64,000 nt of DNA, from positions 1,860,001 through 1,924,000 of the forward strand of contig NZ_CP051204.2 of the NCBI RefSeq assembly GCF_012516375.2. The letters run 5' to 3'. Of the stretch, positions 51,771-60,116 are shown piece after piece; the first letter of the stretch is position 1; each line of letters begins with the position of its first letter. Both the position numbers and the translations under genes were made by a program. The notes beneath the pieces are model-generated. The model did not search any database, was not told the DNA's origin, and saw nothing but the letters and a program-made list of their open reading frames with translations. The stretch is from Chitinophaga oryzae (lineage in GTDB: Bacteria; Bacteroidota; Bacteroidia; Chitinophagales; Chitinophagaceae).

Positions 51771-54700
51771 TTAAAGATCTATTTTGATGCCTGCCACATA
51801 GGTCCTGCTCTGTGGGTAGTTGGTCGCGTCAAACCCGCGTACGGTGGAACTTCTGCCATAAGCATTGGTTTCCGGGTCGAAGTACGGATAGGAAGTGATC
51901 AGGAACAGGTTGGAACCGGAAAGGTATACGTTGATGTTCTGGAACCAGCTGGCATGCAGCGCTTTGGCAGGAATGTTATATCCCAGCGTGAGCGATTTCA
52001 GACGGAGGAAAGAGCCGTCATATACCCAGCGGGTATTGGGAATATAATCTCTTGAAAAGGCCGGTATATCTGACGTCGGGTTCTGCGGGGACCAGCGGTT
52101 GACCAGCGTTTTGTACTGGTTGGACAGCAGATCGCCGGAGTTATAAAATGCGTCGGCGATGTTCATGATCTGGTTGCCTTCTGAATAGGAGATGTAGAAA
52201 TTGAGTGTAAACCGTTTATAGGTAAGGTTGTTGGCCATACCGCCAAAGAAGCGGGGATTGGCGTCGCCGATCACATGATAGTCGTCAACACTCAGTTTAC
52301 CATCGCCGTTGCGGTCTGCGTACAGCGCTTCTCCCAGCCTCGGGGTGGCATTGGGAGAAACGGCGCCGGGTATTTTATCCAGCGTTTTACGGGTGCCGTA
52401 ATAGTCCGCTCCCCAGAAGGTGCCCACAGGATCGTTGAGGGTAAGGCGGCTTACGTTGCCGGCATAAGAAACGTTCTGTGTGAGAATATAATCCACGCCG
52501 CCCAGGTCTACCACTTTGTTTTTGTTGTGGGCGATGTTAAAAGAAGTATTCCATTTAAAATTTTTCCGGTCGATGTTAACGGTGTTGACCATCAGTTCCA
52601 CGCCGCTGTTGCGGATAGCGCCGATATTGGTGCGGATGCTGGAGTAGCCGGTTTGTTCGGGCAGCTGTTTGTTATTCAGCAGGTCGTTGGTACGTTTGGT
52701 ATAGAAGTCGGCTTCGATGGTGAGGCGGTTGTTGAAGAAACCGGCTTCAATGCCGAGATCGTACTGACCGGTCGTTTCCCAGCGGAGATCGGCGTTGCCG
52801 TAGTTGCCCTGTACATAGCCGAGGGTATTGATATTGTTGCCGAGTATGTACCGGGAGCCGCTGAGGGTGGGAAGGGAGCCATAGGGCGCAATCGCCTGGC
52901 TGCCTACTTTACCATAGGAGGCACGCAGTTTCAGGTTGGAGAAGACATGCAGGTTTTTGATGAATGGTTCTTCTATAGCGCGCCATGCCACTGCCACAGC
53001 GGGGAAGAAAGCGTATTTGTTGTTCGTGGCAAAGCGGGAAGAGCCATCCACCCTGCCGGTGAGTGTAAGCAGGTAGCGGTCTTTGTAGCCATAGTTGACA
53101 CGGCCGAGATAGGAAACAATGGCAAACTGGGAATAAGAGGAATTGATAATAAAGGTACTCTGATCGGTACCATTGAGGTTGTTGTATTCCATGCCGTCTG
53201 TCGGGTATTTGGAGCCCTGTGCCCGTACGTATTCTGTGTTGGCGCTCTGGAAAGTCATACCGGCCACGGCGTCCACGCGGTGGTGTTTGCGGAACGTCTG
53301 GTTATAGGACACCGTGTTTTCCAGCAGGTACATCATGTCCTGTGTAGTGGCTACGCTGGCTACGCCGCCGCCGTTCCCGTTTTTGGCCACAGGCAGCTGA
53401 CCGGAGGAGTAGGAGTTGTTTTTGGTAAAGTTCAGTTCTGTGCCGAAAGAAGTTTTAAAGGTCAGGCTTTTGATGGGTTTATAGTTGATGGTCACATTGC
53501 CCAGCAGGTTGTTCCTGCGGACAGGGTTGCTGATATAGGTGGCCTGTGCGAGCGGATGGTTGAGGTTACCGGAGCTGTATTCCCTTTTCAGCGCGAAGGT
53601 GCCGTCTTCTTTATACACCGGCATGGTAGGCGCCACGCCCAGTGCGGAAGAATAGTAATCGAGGCCGCCGAGGGAAACAGGGTTGTTTTTGGTGAGGCCG
53701 CTGCCGGCGTTCAGGGTGGTGCTTACCTGTACTTTGGAAGATATGTTACGGGAATAATTCAGGCGGAACTGGTAACGTTTGAAACCGGAGTTGAGGATGA
53801 TACCTTCCTGGTCGGCATAGTTGCCGGAGATCATGTAGCTGGATTTAGCGTCGCCGCCGGAGGCCTGTGCGGTGATGCTGTTCTGCCTTGCCGCACGGGT
53901 AATTTCTTTCTGCCAGTTGGTATTGGGTACGTTGTTCACATCGGGATAAAAGGGCGCTTTGCCTTGCGATGCCAGCTGATCGTTGACCATCTGCGCATAT
54001 TCCGGCCCGCTCATCATGTCGATGAACTTCGGCAGCTCCTGGTAACCGGAGTTAACGTTAACGGATACACGGTCTTTCCCTGTCTTCCCTTTTTTGGTGG
54101 TGATGAGGATAACGCCGTTAGAGCCACGGGCGCCGTAGATGGCGGTGGAGGAGGCGTCTTTCAGGACGTCGATGGAGGCGATATCTTCGGGGTTGAGCAG
54201 GTTCAGGTTAAATTCGTCGCCGGCGGCAATGATGCCGTCTACCACGTACAGCGGCTCATTGGAGGCGCTGAGGGAGTTACCCCCACGGATGCGGATACTG
54301 GTACCGTCGCCGGGCTGCCCGCTGATGGAAGTGACCTGCATGCCAGGCGCTTTGCCTTGCAGCATCTGGTCCAGCGTGAGGATGGGCACATTTTCAAAGG
54401 TCTCGCCTTTGATAGTGGCTACGGAGCCGGTAAGATCTTTTTTGGCTACCTGGCCATAACCTACCACGATCACTTCATCCAGCCCGGTAGGTTTTTCTTT
54501 CAGTACGATGATGAAGCCATCCTGGCCGCTGTAGGGGACCTCCTGGGTGACATAACCTACGTAGGACACCACCAGTACGGCGCGATTGTCCGCTTCCTTA
54601 AATACAAATTCGCCGTTGCTGTTGGTAGTGGTGACGGCAGTGCTGCCTTTGATGCGGACGATGGCGCCGGGAAGGCCATTCCCTTTTTCGTCGGTGACCT

Positions 54701-55106
54701 TCCCTTTTACCTGCAGGAGTGTCAGCGGATTAAAGGGGGCGGGTTGTTTGGCGGTCACCACGATCACATTGTCTACGATGCTGTAGGTGAGGGGCTGGTC
54801 TCTGAAACAGGCGTCGAGCACCTGTTGCAGCGAGGCCTCTTTCACCTGTATGCTGACAGGCTTCGTGTGATGGAGGCTGGTATTTTCGAACCAGAAGAGA
54901 TAGCGGCTCTGTTGCTCGATTTTTTTGAAGACACGCTCCAGTGGCACATGCTGCTCAGACAACGTGAGTTGCTGTGCATAGCCGGCAGCGCTTAACTGCA
55001 GGCAGGCGACAAGGAGTAAAAATACCGTCAGTTTCATGATCATCAGGATTTTGAAATGCTTCTTCCATTGTCCTTTTGGAGGAACATAAAGCGTAGAAAA
55101 TTTCAT
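51771..55106 (-). CDS. SusC/RagA-like TonB-dependent outer-membrane transporter (locus 2)
   Basis: This 1111-residue protein has a long basic leader and signal helix (IMKLTVFLLLVACLQLSAAG), an STN domain (LERVFKKIEQQSRYLFWFE, LQQVLDACFRDQPLTYSI), a carboxypeptidase-like domain (GNGLPGAIVRIKGS), the signature LDEVIVVGYGQVAKKDLTGS, a plug (LQGKAPGMQVTSISGQPGDG, SIDVLKDASSTAIYGARGSN) and the barrel. It works with the SusD encoded just downstream. I chose the ATG at 55106, which keeps the KFSTLYVPPKGQWKKHFK leader common in such proteins. A possible antisense RNA starts opposite its 5' end. The substrate is unknown. Confidence 0.95.
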   Translation of the reverse strand: MKFSTLYVPPKGQWKKHFKILMIMKLTVFLLLVACLQLSAAGYAQQLTLSEQHVPLERVFKKIEQQSRYLFWFENTSLHHTKPVSIQVKEASLQQVLDACFRDQPLTYSIVDNVIVVTAKQPAPFNPLTLLQVKGKVTDEKGNGLPGAIVRIKGSTAVTTTNSNGEFVFKEADNRAVLVVSYVGYVTQEVPYSGQDGFIIVLKEKPTGLDEVIVVGYGQVAKKDLTGSVATIKGETFENVPILTLDQMLQGKAPGMQVTSISGQPGDGTSIRIRGGNSLSASNEPLYVVDGIIAAGDEFNLNLLNPEDIASIDVLKDASSTAIYGARGSNGVILITTKKGKTGKDRVSVNVNSGYQELPKFIDMMSGPEYAQMVNDQLASQGKAPFYPDVNNVPNTNWQKEITRAARQNSITAQASGGDAKSSYMISGNYADQEGIILNSGFKRYQFRLNYSRNISSKVQVSTTLNAGSGLTKNNPVSLGGLDYYSSALGVAPTMPVYKEDGTFALKREYSSGNLNHPLAQATYISNPVRRNNLLGNVTINYKPIKSLTFKTSFGTELNFTKNNSYSSGQLPVAKNGNGGGVASVATTQDMMYLLENTVSYNQTFRKHHRVDAVAGMTFQSANTEYVRAQGSKYPTDGMEYNNLNGTDQSTFIINSSYSQFAIVSYLGRVNYGYKDRYLLTLTGRVDGSSRFATNNKYAFFPAVAVAWRAIEEPFIKNLHVFSNLKLRASYGKVGSQAIAPYGSLPTLSGSRYILGNNINTLGYVQGNYGNADLRWETTGQYDLGIEAGFFNNRLTIEADFYTKRTNDLLNNKQLPEQTGYSSIRTNIGAIRNSGVELMVNTVNIDRKNFKWNTSFNIAHNKNKVVDLGGVDYILTQNVSYAGNVSRLTLNDPVGTFWGADYYGTRKTLDKIPGAVSPNATPRLGEALYADRNGDGKLSVDDYHVIGDANPRFFGGMANNLTYKRFTLNFYISYSEGNQIMNIADAFYNSGDLLSNQYKTLVNRWSPQNPTSDIPAFSRDYIPNTRWVYDGSFLRLKSLTLGYNIPAKALHASWFQNINVYLSGSNLFLITSYPYFDPETNAYGRSSTVRGFDATNYPQSRTYVAGIKIDL

Positions 55107-55113
55107 ACTTTTG
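55106..55113 (+). promoter_or_regulatory. -7 box of a possible antisense RNA opposite susC2
   Basis: TACTTTTG on the plus strand matches TAnnTTTG and sits at the start codon of the divergent susC2. The nearest TTTG upstream is 27 bases away rather than 20, so the -33 match is poor. Confidence 0.35.
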
Positions 55114-55118
55114 AAAAG

Positions 55119-55229
55119 TTTGAGTGAAGTGTTTAATCGTCTGTTGCAGATGGATAACATGCGCTCAAAAGGGCAGTTTTGAGAAAACAGCTCCCACCGG
55201 TAGTGTTCCCAGCACTACCGGATTTTTTT
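55119..55229 (+). ncRNA. Possible antisense sRNA upstream of susC (locus 2)
   Basis: A plus-strand unit of about 110 bases would run from the -7 box at 55106 to a terminator at 55197-55229. It contains a first hairpin CTCAAAA / TTTTGAG (55164-55170, 55177-55183) and the terminator hairpin. It lies wholly in the fecR2-susC2 gap and is complementary to the susC2 leader. Antisense RNAs at this position are known in some Bacteroides polysaccharide loci. No open reading frame is present. The call rests on promoter and terminator signals only. Confidence 0.4.
55197..55229 (+). terminator. Plus-strand terminator in the fecR2-susC2 gap
   Basis: Perfect 9-bp stem CCGGTAGTG / CACTACCGG with a 7-base loop, followed on the plus strand by ATTTTTTTT. 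The minus strand has no T-run after the hairpin, so it cannot be a terminator for fecR2. No plus-strand gene is annotated nearby. Confidence 0.8.
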
Positions 55230-55278
55230 TGAACAGCATGTGTTATTGGTATGGTAATCTTATTTCATATCAGGCTGG

Positions 55279-56457
55279 TTAAGGTGTTACAATGATCTTT
55301 CGTCCGTCTATGGTAAAATGAATGTTGCTTAGTTCCAATATCTTCAGCACTTTGGACACATTGGCGTTGCGGGGTATTTTGCCGGTGAACCGCCGTTGTG
55401 GTATCTCTCCCTGGTATATGATGTCCACATCATACCAGCGGGATATCTGCCTCATGATGCTGTGGATATCGGCATCGGTGAAAACGGTCATCCCGTTTTT
55501 CCATGCTACTGCTGCTTCGGTGTCCGCTGCCCGCACCTGTATATTGCTACCGGCAACCGCCTGCTGTCCGGGTTGCAGCACTTTGCTGACGTTGCCTTTG
55601 GTGACGCGTACGGCGCCTGCCAGCAGGGTGGTGTGACTGTTTTGTTCGTCGGCGTAGGCCATCACGTTGAATTGGGTGCCCAGCACGTCGATGGACAGGT
55701 CGTTGACTTTGACGGTAAATGGTTGCGCGCTGGTAGTGGCGGCGACTTCAAAACAGGCTTCCCCGATGAGTGCTACTGTACGGTCGCTGGCGCCGAAAGC
55801 GGCAGGGAATGTCAGCGAAGTTGCTGCGTTCAGCCATACTTTGCTGCCATCGGGCAGGTTCACCTGGTACTGGCCGCCTTTGGGCGTCCGGATGGTGTTA
55901 TAGCCGGTGTCTGCAGGCCGGTTGTTACCGGTAACAGTATAGATAAGTTGACCGTTGGCGGTTTTCCGGATGCTGACGCCTCCCTGGCTGGCGACGGTGC
56001 CGTTGGCAGCGTCATCGAGCACAATGCGGGCACCATTGGCCAGCGTCAGGGTGGCTTTGTTGCCACCGGCGGGAATGTCCTGTACTTTGTTGCGATGCGC
56101 GGTGGGAACGGGCAACGCTGCTGGTTTTGTCAGCGTGTAAGCGCCCCATAACAGCAACGCCAATACGGCGGCCGCGGCCGGTATCCGGTACCAGGAGCGG
56201 TTACTTTGGCGTGGCAGCAGTGCGGGGGTATTGCCCATTTGCTGTTGCAGCAGCTGCCATTGCTGTTGCGCCTCCTGTTGCTGCGAGGCGGTGGCGAGGG
56301 CTACGACCAGCGGCTTGAGCGCTACGGCTTCTCTGGCCAGCACCGGGTCCTGACGAAGACGCTCTTCCCAATACCGCACGTCAGCGGCATTGCGCTGCAG
56401 GCAGTAGTTGATGAATCGCTCGTCGTGAACGAGGTAGGAGAAGTCATTTTCAGACAT
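55279..56457 (-). CDS. FecR family anti-sigma factor (locus 2)
   Basis: This 392-residue protein has an N-terminal cytoplasmic part, a membrane helix at about 90-110 (IPAAAAVLALLLWGAYTL), a periplasmic FecR domain (IRTPKGGQYQVNLPDGSKVW, LIGEACFEVAA, IDVLGTQFNVMAY) and a C-terminal DUF4974 domain (MRQISRWYDVDIIYQGE, NVSKVLKILELSNIHFTI). It should hold the locus-2 sigma factor inactive until SusC signals. It lies between the sigma gene and susC2. Confidence 0.95.
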   Translation of the reverse strand: MSENDFSYLVHDERFINYCLQRNAADVRYWEERLRQDPVLAREAVALKPLVVALATASQQQEAQQQWQLLQQQMGNTPALLPRQSNRSWYRIPAAAAVLALLLWGAYTLTKPAALPVPTAHRNKVQDIPAGGNKATLTLANGARIVLDDAANGTVASQGGVSIRKTANGQLIYTVTGNNRPADTGYNTIRTPKGGQYQVNLPDGSKVWLNAATSLTFPAAFGASDRTVALIGEACFEVAATTSAQPFTVKVNDLSIDVLGTQFNVMAYADEQNSHTTLLAGAVRVTKGNVSKVLQPGQQAVAGSNIQVRAADTEAAVAWKNGMTVFTDADIHSIMRQISRWYDVDIIYQGEIPQRRFTGKIPRNANVSKVLKILELSNIHFTIDGRKIIVTP

Positions 56458-56508
56458 ATGTCATCCGCTGTTTAATCAATAGAGCAGGAAAAAATTCATT
56501 TTCACTAC

Positions 56509-57117
56509 TCAGTGGGAAAATAAAATGTGAAAGAAGAAAAGCAGGTAGATCAGCACCGTGATCAGCTCCTTGTTGATACTGGCTTTTAGCTTGTCCAGCG
56601 TTTTGTAGATGGTATTATAAACAGTGTTGACAGACACGTCGTTGGCCGTGGCTATTTCGGCATAGGAGAGGTTCAGGAAAAATTTCTGGTAGATCATCTG
56701 CCGCTGCCGGGAGGGAAGGCTTTCCAGTTGGCGGCTGACCGTCTGCTGTAGCTGCGCGCTTTGTTCCCGGGCTATCAGCTGCTCTTCCGCCGAGTCGGAC
56801 AGCAGCCAGTCCGGTACTTCGGCCGTCATTACGGTGACGTCCATTGCGGCGCTTTCCTGCCGGAACAGGGCCCGCAGGAAGATGGTCACGATATAATTGT
56901 GGAAATGCGTTACCTGCTGCAGTTTGTGGCGTCCCTCCCAGAGCTTCAGGAAAACATCGTTGACGATGTCTTTAACCTGCTCGCTGTCAAATCCTTTTTT
57001 CAGGCCCACATAAGCCAGGTAGTGGTAATAGTGCATGTAGATGCTGTAGAAAGCTTCCGGGCTTTCCTGTGTTGCAAATTCCCCCCATTCTTTCTTTAAA
57101 TCTTTTCCTGAGATCAT
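56509..57117 (-). CDS. ECF sigma factor with hydrophobic C-terminal tail (locus 2)
   Basis: This 202-residue ECF sigma-70 has region 2 at about 20-90 (FYSIYMHYYHYLAYVGLKKG, VKDIVNDVFLKLWEGR) and region 4 at about 125-180 (LPSRQRQMIYQKFFLNLSYA, IATANDVSVNTVYNTI). After region 4 it ends in a strongly hydrophobic stretch (ITVLIYLLFFFHILF), which could tether it to the membrane or pack against FecR; the locus-1 sigma has no such tail. It leads the second sigma-FecR-SusC-SusD unit. Confidence 0.93.
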   Translation of the reverse strand: MISGKDLKKEWGEFATQESPEAFYSIYMHYYHYLAYVGLKKGFDSEQVKDIVNDVFLKLWEGRHKLQQVTHFHNYIVTIFLRALFRQESAAMDVTVMTAEVPDWLLSDSAEEQLIAREQSAQLQQTVSRQLESLPSRQRQMIYQKFFLNLSYAEIATANDVSVNTVYNTIYKTLDKLKASINKELITVLIYLLFFFHILFSH

Positions 57118-57409
57118 GAACTGCGATGCGCCTTTAAAGAAAAAACAAAAAATAAAAGTAGTATCTCCACGGGCATATTCCCCTACCGTGCGTTAGTCTT
57201 AACAGAAACTTTACATGACCGGGTTGATGGCGGTCTGTGGCTTCATTGTTCGCTTTCCATTCCTTTAAAACGTGGTTACAGGATGCCATAATACGACAAA
57301 AAATCCGGTATTTTACCAGGGAACCTGCCGGCGTACCGGAACATCCTCTATTTGTACCTGGTACCCGCTGACCTCCTGTTTTATATTTGATCTTTAAAAC
57401 GATGATTAT

Positions 57410-57811
57410 TTGAAAGTAAAAGAACTACGGCTGGTACTGACAGTCGAGAACCTGGAAGAGGTCATCCGGTTTTACCGGGATACGGTGGGCCTGCCTGTCT
57501 CCAAGTCATGGAATGAAGAAACCGGCAACGGTATTATCCTGGAAGCCGGTTTGGCGTCGCTGGAACTGATCGATGCCAAACATGCCACCACCATCGATGC
57601 GCTTGAAGTGGGACACAGGGTGGCAGGCCCGGTACGGCTGGCGCTGAATGTAGGCAACGGGATAACGGCTGCCGCAGATGCGCTGACAGCAGCAGGAGCT
57701 GAGGCACTGAGCCCGGTCACTACCGCTCCGTGGAGCAGGGTGGTACGGCTGAAAGACCCTGCGGGCATGCAACTCACATTATTTGAAAAATCAACGCTGT
57801 TCGGTGAATAA
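57410..57811 (+). CDS. VOC superfamily protein (glyoxalase/bleomycin-resistance fold)
   Basis: This 133-residue protein has the two beta-alpha-beta-beta-beta halves of the vicinal-oxygen-chelate fold: LRLVLTVENLEEVIRFYRD at the start and VVRLKDPAGMQLTLFE at the end. Members include dioxygenases, glyoxalases and binding proteins for metal or drug. The only usable start is TTG at 57410, because an in-frame stop lies just upstream and no ATG fits the conserved N-terminus. The substrate is unknown. Confidence 0.85.
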   Translation: MKVKELRLVLTVENLEEVIRFYRDTVGLPVSKSWNEETGNGIILEAGLASLELIDAKHATTIDALEVGHRVAGPVRLALNVGNGITAAADALTAAGAEALSPVTTAPWSRVVRLKDPAGMQLTLFEKSTLFGE

Positions 57812-57949
57812 ATGTATCTTGCGCCGTATATCCCTGACAGTATGCCATCCCCGTCCTTTATCGGAAATATCCATGAATATCCGCCGGAAGACAACGGTAG
57901 GGTAGCTCCTGTTGAGTTTTTCTTTTTCTTTTTCGTTTAATATAGCAGG

Positions 57950-58642
57950 ATGAAATATATCGGCGCAGTAATGTTGTTGTCCATAGGAATGCAGGCGCAG
58001 GCGCAATTTGGCGTGATACAGGACAAAGATGGTTATACCAATGTAAGGGAGGGCGCAGGCATCTCCCGGAAGATAGCAGACAAGGTACAGGATGGTGAAG
58101 TCGTGTATACGTGGGAGCAGGAGGGGGAATGGTGTAATATCAATTATCACCGGAAAAACGAAATTGAAAGTGGTTTTGTGCACCGGTCCCGTATAAAAAT
58201 GATCAGTACTTTTGAAAAGATCAAAGTCAGGCAGCAGACGGAAACCAACGTGGTGTTCCAGGAGGACTCGGTGACGGTGATGTTCACAACGCGGCCTTTT
58301 GTGGAAAAAGACCACCAGGTGCACCATGGTAAGTCGGAGGAGGGATTCTCTTTTGTCGAAAAAATAGACGGCAACGATTTTTATGGTTGTGACGGCGGCT
58401 TGCCCACACGGGAATACAACACTTTTACGATACAAATCGGTAATCGCGCCGTGGTGGTACCGGAGAAGGCTATACGCGATCTGTACCAGCCGAACCCTGA
58501 ACTGACGGAGGTGTTTTATGACCGTAAAAACGACCGGCTTTATATCACCGCCAGCAACAGCGATGGCGCCGGCGGCTACGAGGTATTATTCCGGTTTGAT
58601 CATGGCGTATATACAAAAAGAGCGATTTACTACGGATTTTAG
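57950..58642 (+). CDS. Secreted SH3-domain-like protein
   Basis: This 230-residue protein has a signal peptide (MKYIGAVMLLSIGMQAQAQ) and a bacterial SH3-like segment (DGYTNVREGAGISRKIADKV, VVYTWEQEGEWCNINYH) at about 25-75. This type of domain often binds peptidoglycan or other cell-wall ligands. The remaining ~150 residues match no family I know. It lies 29 bases upstream of the GrpB gene in the same direction and may be cotranscribed with it. Confidence 0.75.
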   Translation: MKYIGAVMLLSIGMQAQAQFGVIQDKDGYTNVREGAGISRKIADKVQDGEVVYTWEQEGEWCNINYHRKNEIESGFVHRSRIKMISTFEKIKVRQQTETNVVFQEDSVTVMFTTRPFVEKDHQVHHGKSEEGFSFVEKIDGNDFYGCDGGLPTREYNTFTIQIGNRAVVVPEKAIRDLYQPNPELTEVFYDRKNDRLYITASNSDGAGGYEVLFRFDHGVYTKRAIYYGF

Positions 58643-58671
58643 GACCTTTATCATTGAATAAACCAACCGCC

Positions 58672-59256
58672 ATGGAAAAGAGAACGATTACCGTAGTGCC
58701 TTATACCCCCGAATGGGCCGATACCTTCCGGCAGCTGGCAGCACTTTACCGGGCACAGCTGGGTAATCTTATCACAGGTATTGAACATGTTGGCAGTACT
58801 TCCGTACCCGGCCTGGCAGCGAAGCCTGTCATCGATATCGATATCCTGATAAAGGAGGCTGCCGGCCTGCCTCCGGTGGTGGTGGGACTGGAGCGGTTGG
58901 GATACACATGGAGAGGGGATCTGGGCATCCCGGGCAGGGAGGCTTTCGGCAGAAATGCAGGCACTTCGCCGCTCGACGGAGAGGGCACCGTATGGCCGGC
59001 GCATAATTTGTATGTTTGCGTGGAAGGCTGCGTAAGCCTGAAAAACCACCTGGAGCTCCGCAATTACCTGCGACAGCATCCGGAAGCAGCGCTGCAGTAT
59101 GGCACACTCAAACAGGAGCTGGCCGCCAGATATCCTCATGATATTGACAGCTACGTGGAAGGAAAAACAGCGTTTATTACGGGGATACTGGCGCACACAG
59201 GCATGGGAGCGGATGTCCTGAAAGACATTACGGCGCAGAACAAGGCAACGAAGTAA
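58672..59256 (+). CDS. GrpB family protein (UPF0157 nucleotidyltransferase-like)
   Basis: This 194-residue protein matches the GrpB/UPF0157 family: IEHVGSTSVPGLAAKPVIDI near residues 38-57 holds the nucleotidyltransferase-like GS...D-x-D motif, and HNLYVCVEG and LKNHLELRNYLRQHPEAA follow. The family is usually annotated as a nucleotidyltransferase-fold protein of unknown substrate. I chose the ATG at 58672 rather than the TTG at 58654 because the family starts near MEKRTITVVPY. Confidence 0.9.
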   Translation: MEKRTITVVPYTPEWADTFRQLAALYRAQLGNLITGIEHVGSTSVPGLAAKPVIDIDILIKEAAGLPPVVVGLERLGYTWRGDLGIPGREAFGRNAGTSPLDGEGTVWPAHNLYVCVEGCVSLKNHLELRNYLRQHPEAALQYGTLKQELAARYPHDIDSYVEGKTAFITGILAHTGMGADVLKDITAQNKATK

Positions 59257-59308
59257 GGAGAAGGGCGCCTCATAAGATGCTTATATTTTTCACTATAAAA
59301 CAGCTTAT

Positions 59309-60004
59309 ATGAGAACATTATGCCTTCTTTTGTCTTTCCTGTGCGCCTTCGCGACCATCGGGAAAGCACAGGAAAACTTCCGGGGCGCCTGGAAGTCCTC
59401 CCATGGCGGGGTGAACAGCATCCTGCTGATCACGCCGGGGTATTTCTCCATCACCACCTACCAGGACACCAGTTTTATTGACACCATGGGCGGTACCTGG
59501 AAAGCCGATGGCAGTGATAACGTAGCCATCAAAATAGAATTTAATACCGAAGAAGGTAGTCAGGTAGGCTGGGAGGGTTCCGTGCCCCTCTCTTATGCGG
59601 ATGGAAAACTCACCACCACCCAGAGCGGCGGTCAGCGGGTGGAATGGACCCGCGTGGATAACGGCGACGGTCCGCTGGCCGGCAGCTGGCAGATCACCGG
59701 GAGGGAACAGAACGGCAAAATGAATACCATCACACCCGGTGCGCGCAAAACCATTAAAATCCTGACCGGCACCCGCTTCCAATGGGTGGCCATCAACACG
59801 GCTACCGGTGAATTCTTCGGCACCGGCGGCGGTACGTACACCTTCGAAAACGGCGTGTACACAGAAAAGATTGATTTCTTCTCCCGCGATAACTCCCGCG
59901 TAGGCGCCTCTCTCACCTTCAAAGGAAAAGTGGACGGCAATTCCTGGGACCACAGCGGCCTCAGTTCCAAAGGTGATCCCATTCATGAAATCTGGACCAA
60001 ATAA
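59309..60004 (+). CDS. Secreted protein of unknown function
   Basis: This 231-residue protein has a signal peptide (MRTLCLLLSFLCAFATIGKA). Two similar lipocalin-like beta units seem present, each opening with a GxW motif (FRGAWKSSHGG at about 24 and LAGSWQITGRE at about 122) and ending in strands such as GTYTFENGVYTEKIDFFSR. Such small beta-barrel repeats are frequent in Bacteroidota, but no function is known. It ends at the large ATTACGA palindrome, which could serve as its terminator. Confidence 0.7.
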   Translation: MRTLCLLLSFLCAFATIGKAQENFRGAWKSSHGGVNSILLITPGYFSITTYQDTSFIDTMGGTWKADGSDNVAIKIEFNTEEGSQVGWEGSVPLSYADGKLTTTQSGGQRVEWTRVDNGDGPLAGSWQITGREQNGKMNTITPGARKTIKILTGTRFQWVAINTATGEFFGTGGGTYTFENGVYTEKIDFFSRDNSRVGASLTFKGKVDGNSWDHSGLSSKGDPIHEIWTK

Positions 60005-60115
60005 TTACGAATTACGAATTACGAATTGAGGGCTCCCTTTATAGAGCGGGTATTTAATAACCGTTCCAAAAGGGAGCCCTCAATTCGTAATTCGTAATTC
60101 GTAATTCGTAATTGA
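60004..60115. repeat. Perfect 37-bp inverted repeat of ATTACGA heptamers around a terminator stem
   Basis: The left arm 60004-60040 is exactly reverse complementary to 60068-60104. The outer parts are tandem ATTACGA heptamers (three full copies left; the right side continues to 60115 with extra copies). The inner part is GAGGGCTCCCTTT / AAAGGGAGCCCTC. The 27-nt loop (60041-60067) contains CGGGTATTTAATAACCG, nearly palindromic itself. It separates two convergent genes and should terminate both. Confidence 0.92.
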
Positions 60116-60116
60116 C

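Noticed and set aside
52275..54995. 906-residue plus-strand reading frame
   Set aside because: It is entirely antisense to susC2. The protein has no recognisable domain and the composition of a complementary frame.
60041..60067. Loop of the 60-kb palindrome as a small RNA or attachment core
   Set aside because: It is nearly palindromic itself but shows no promoter, coding potential or match elsewhere in the window.
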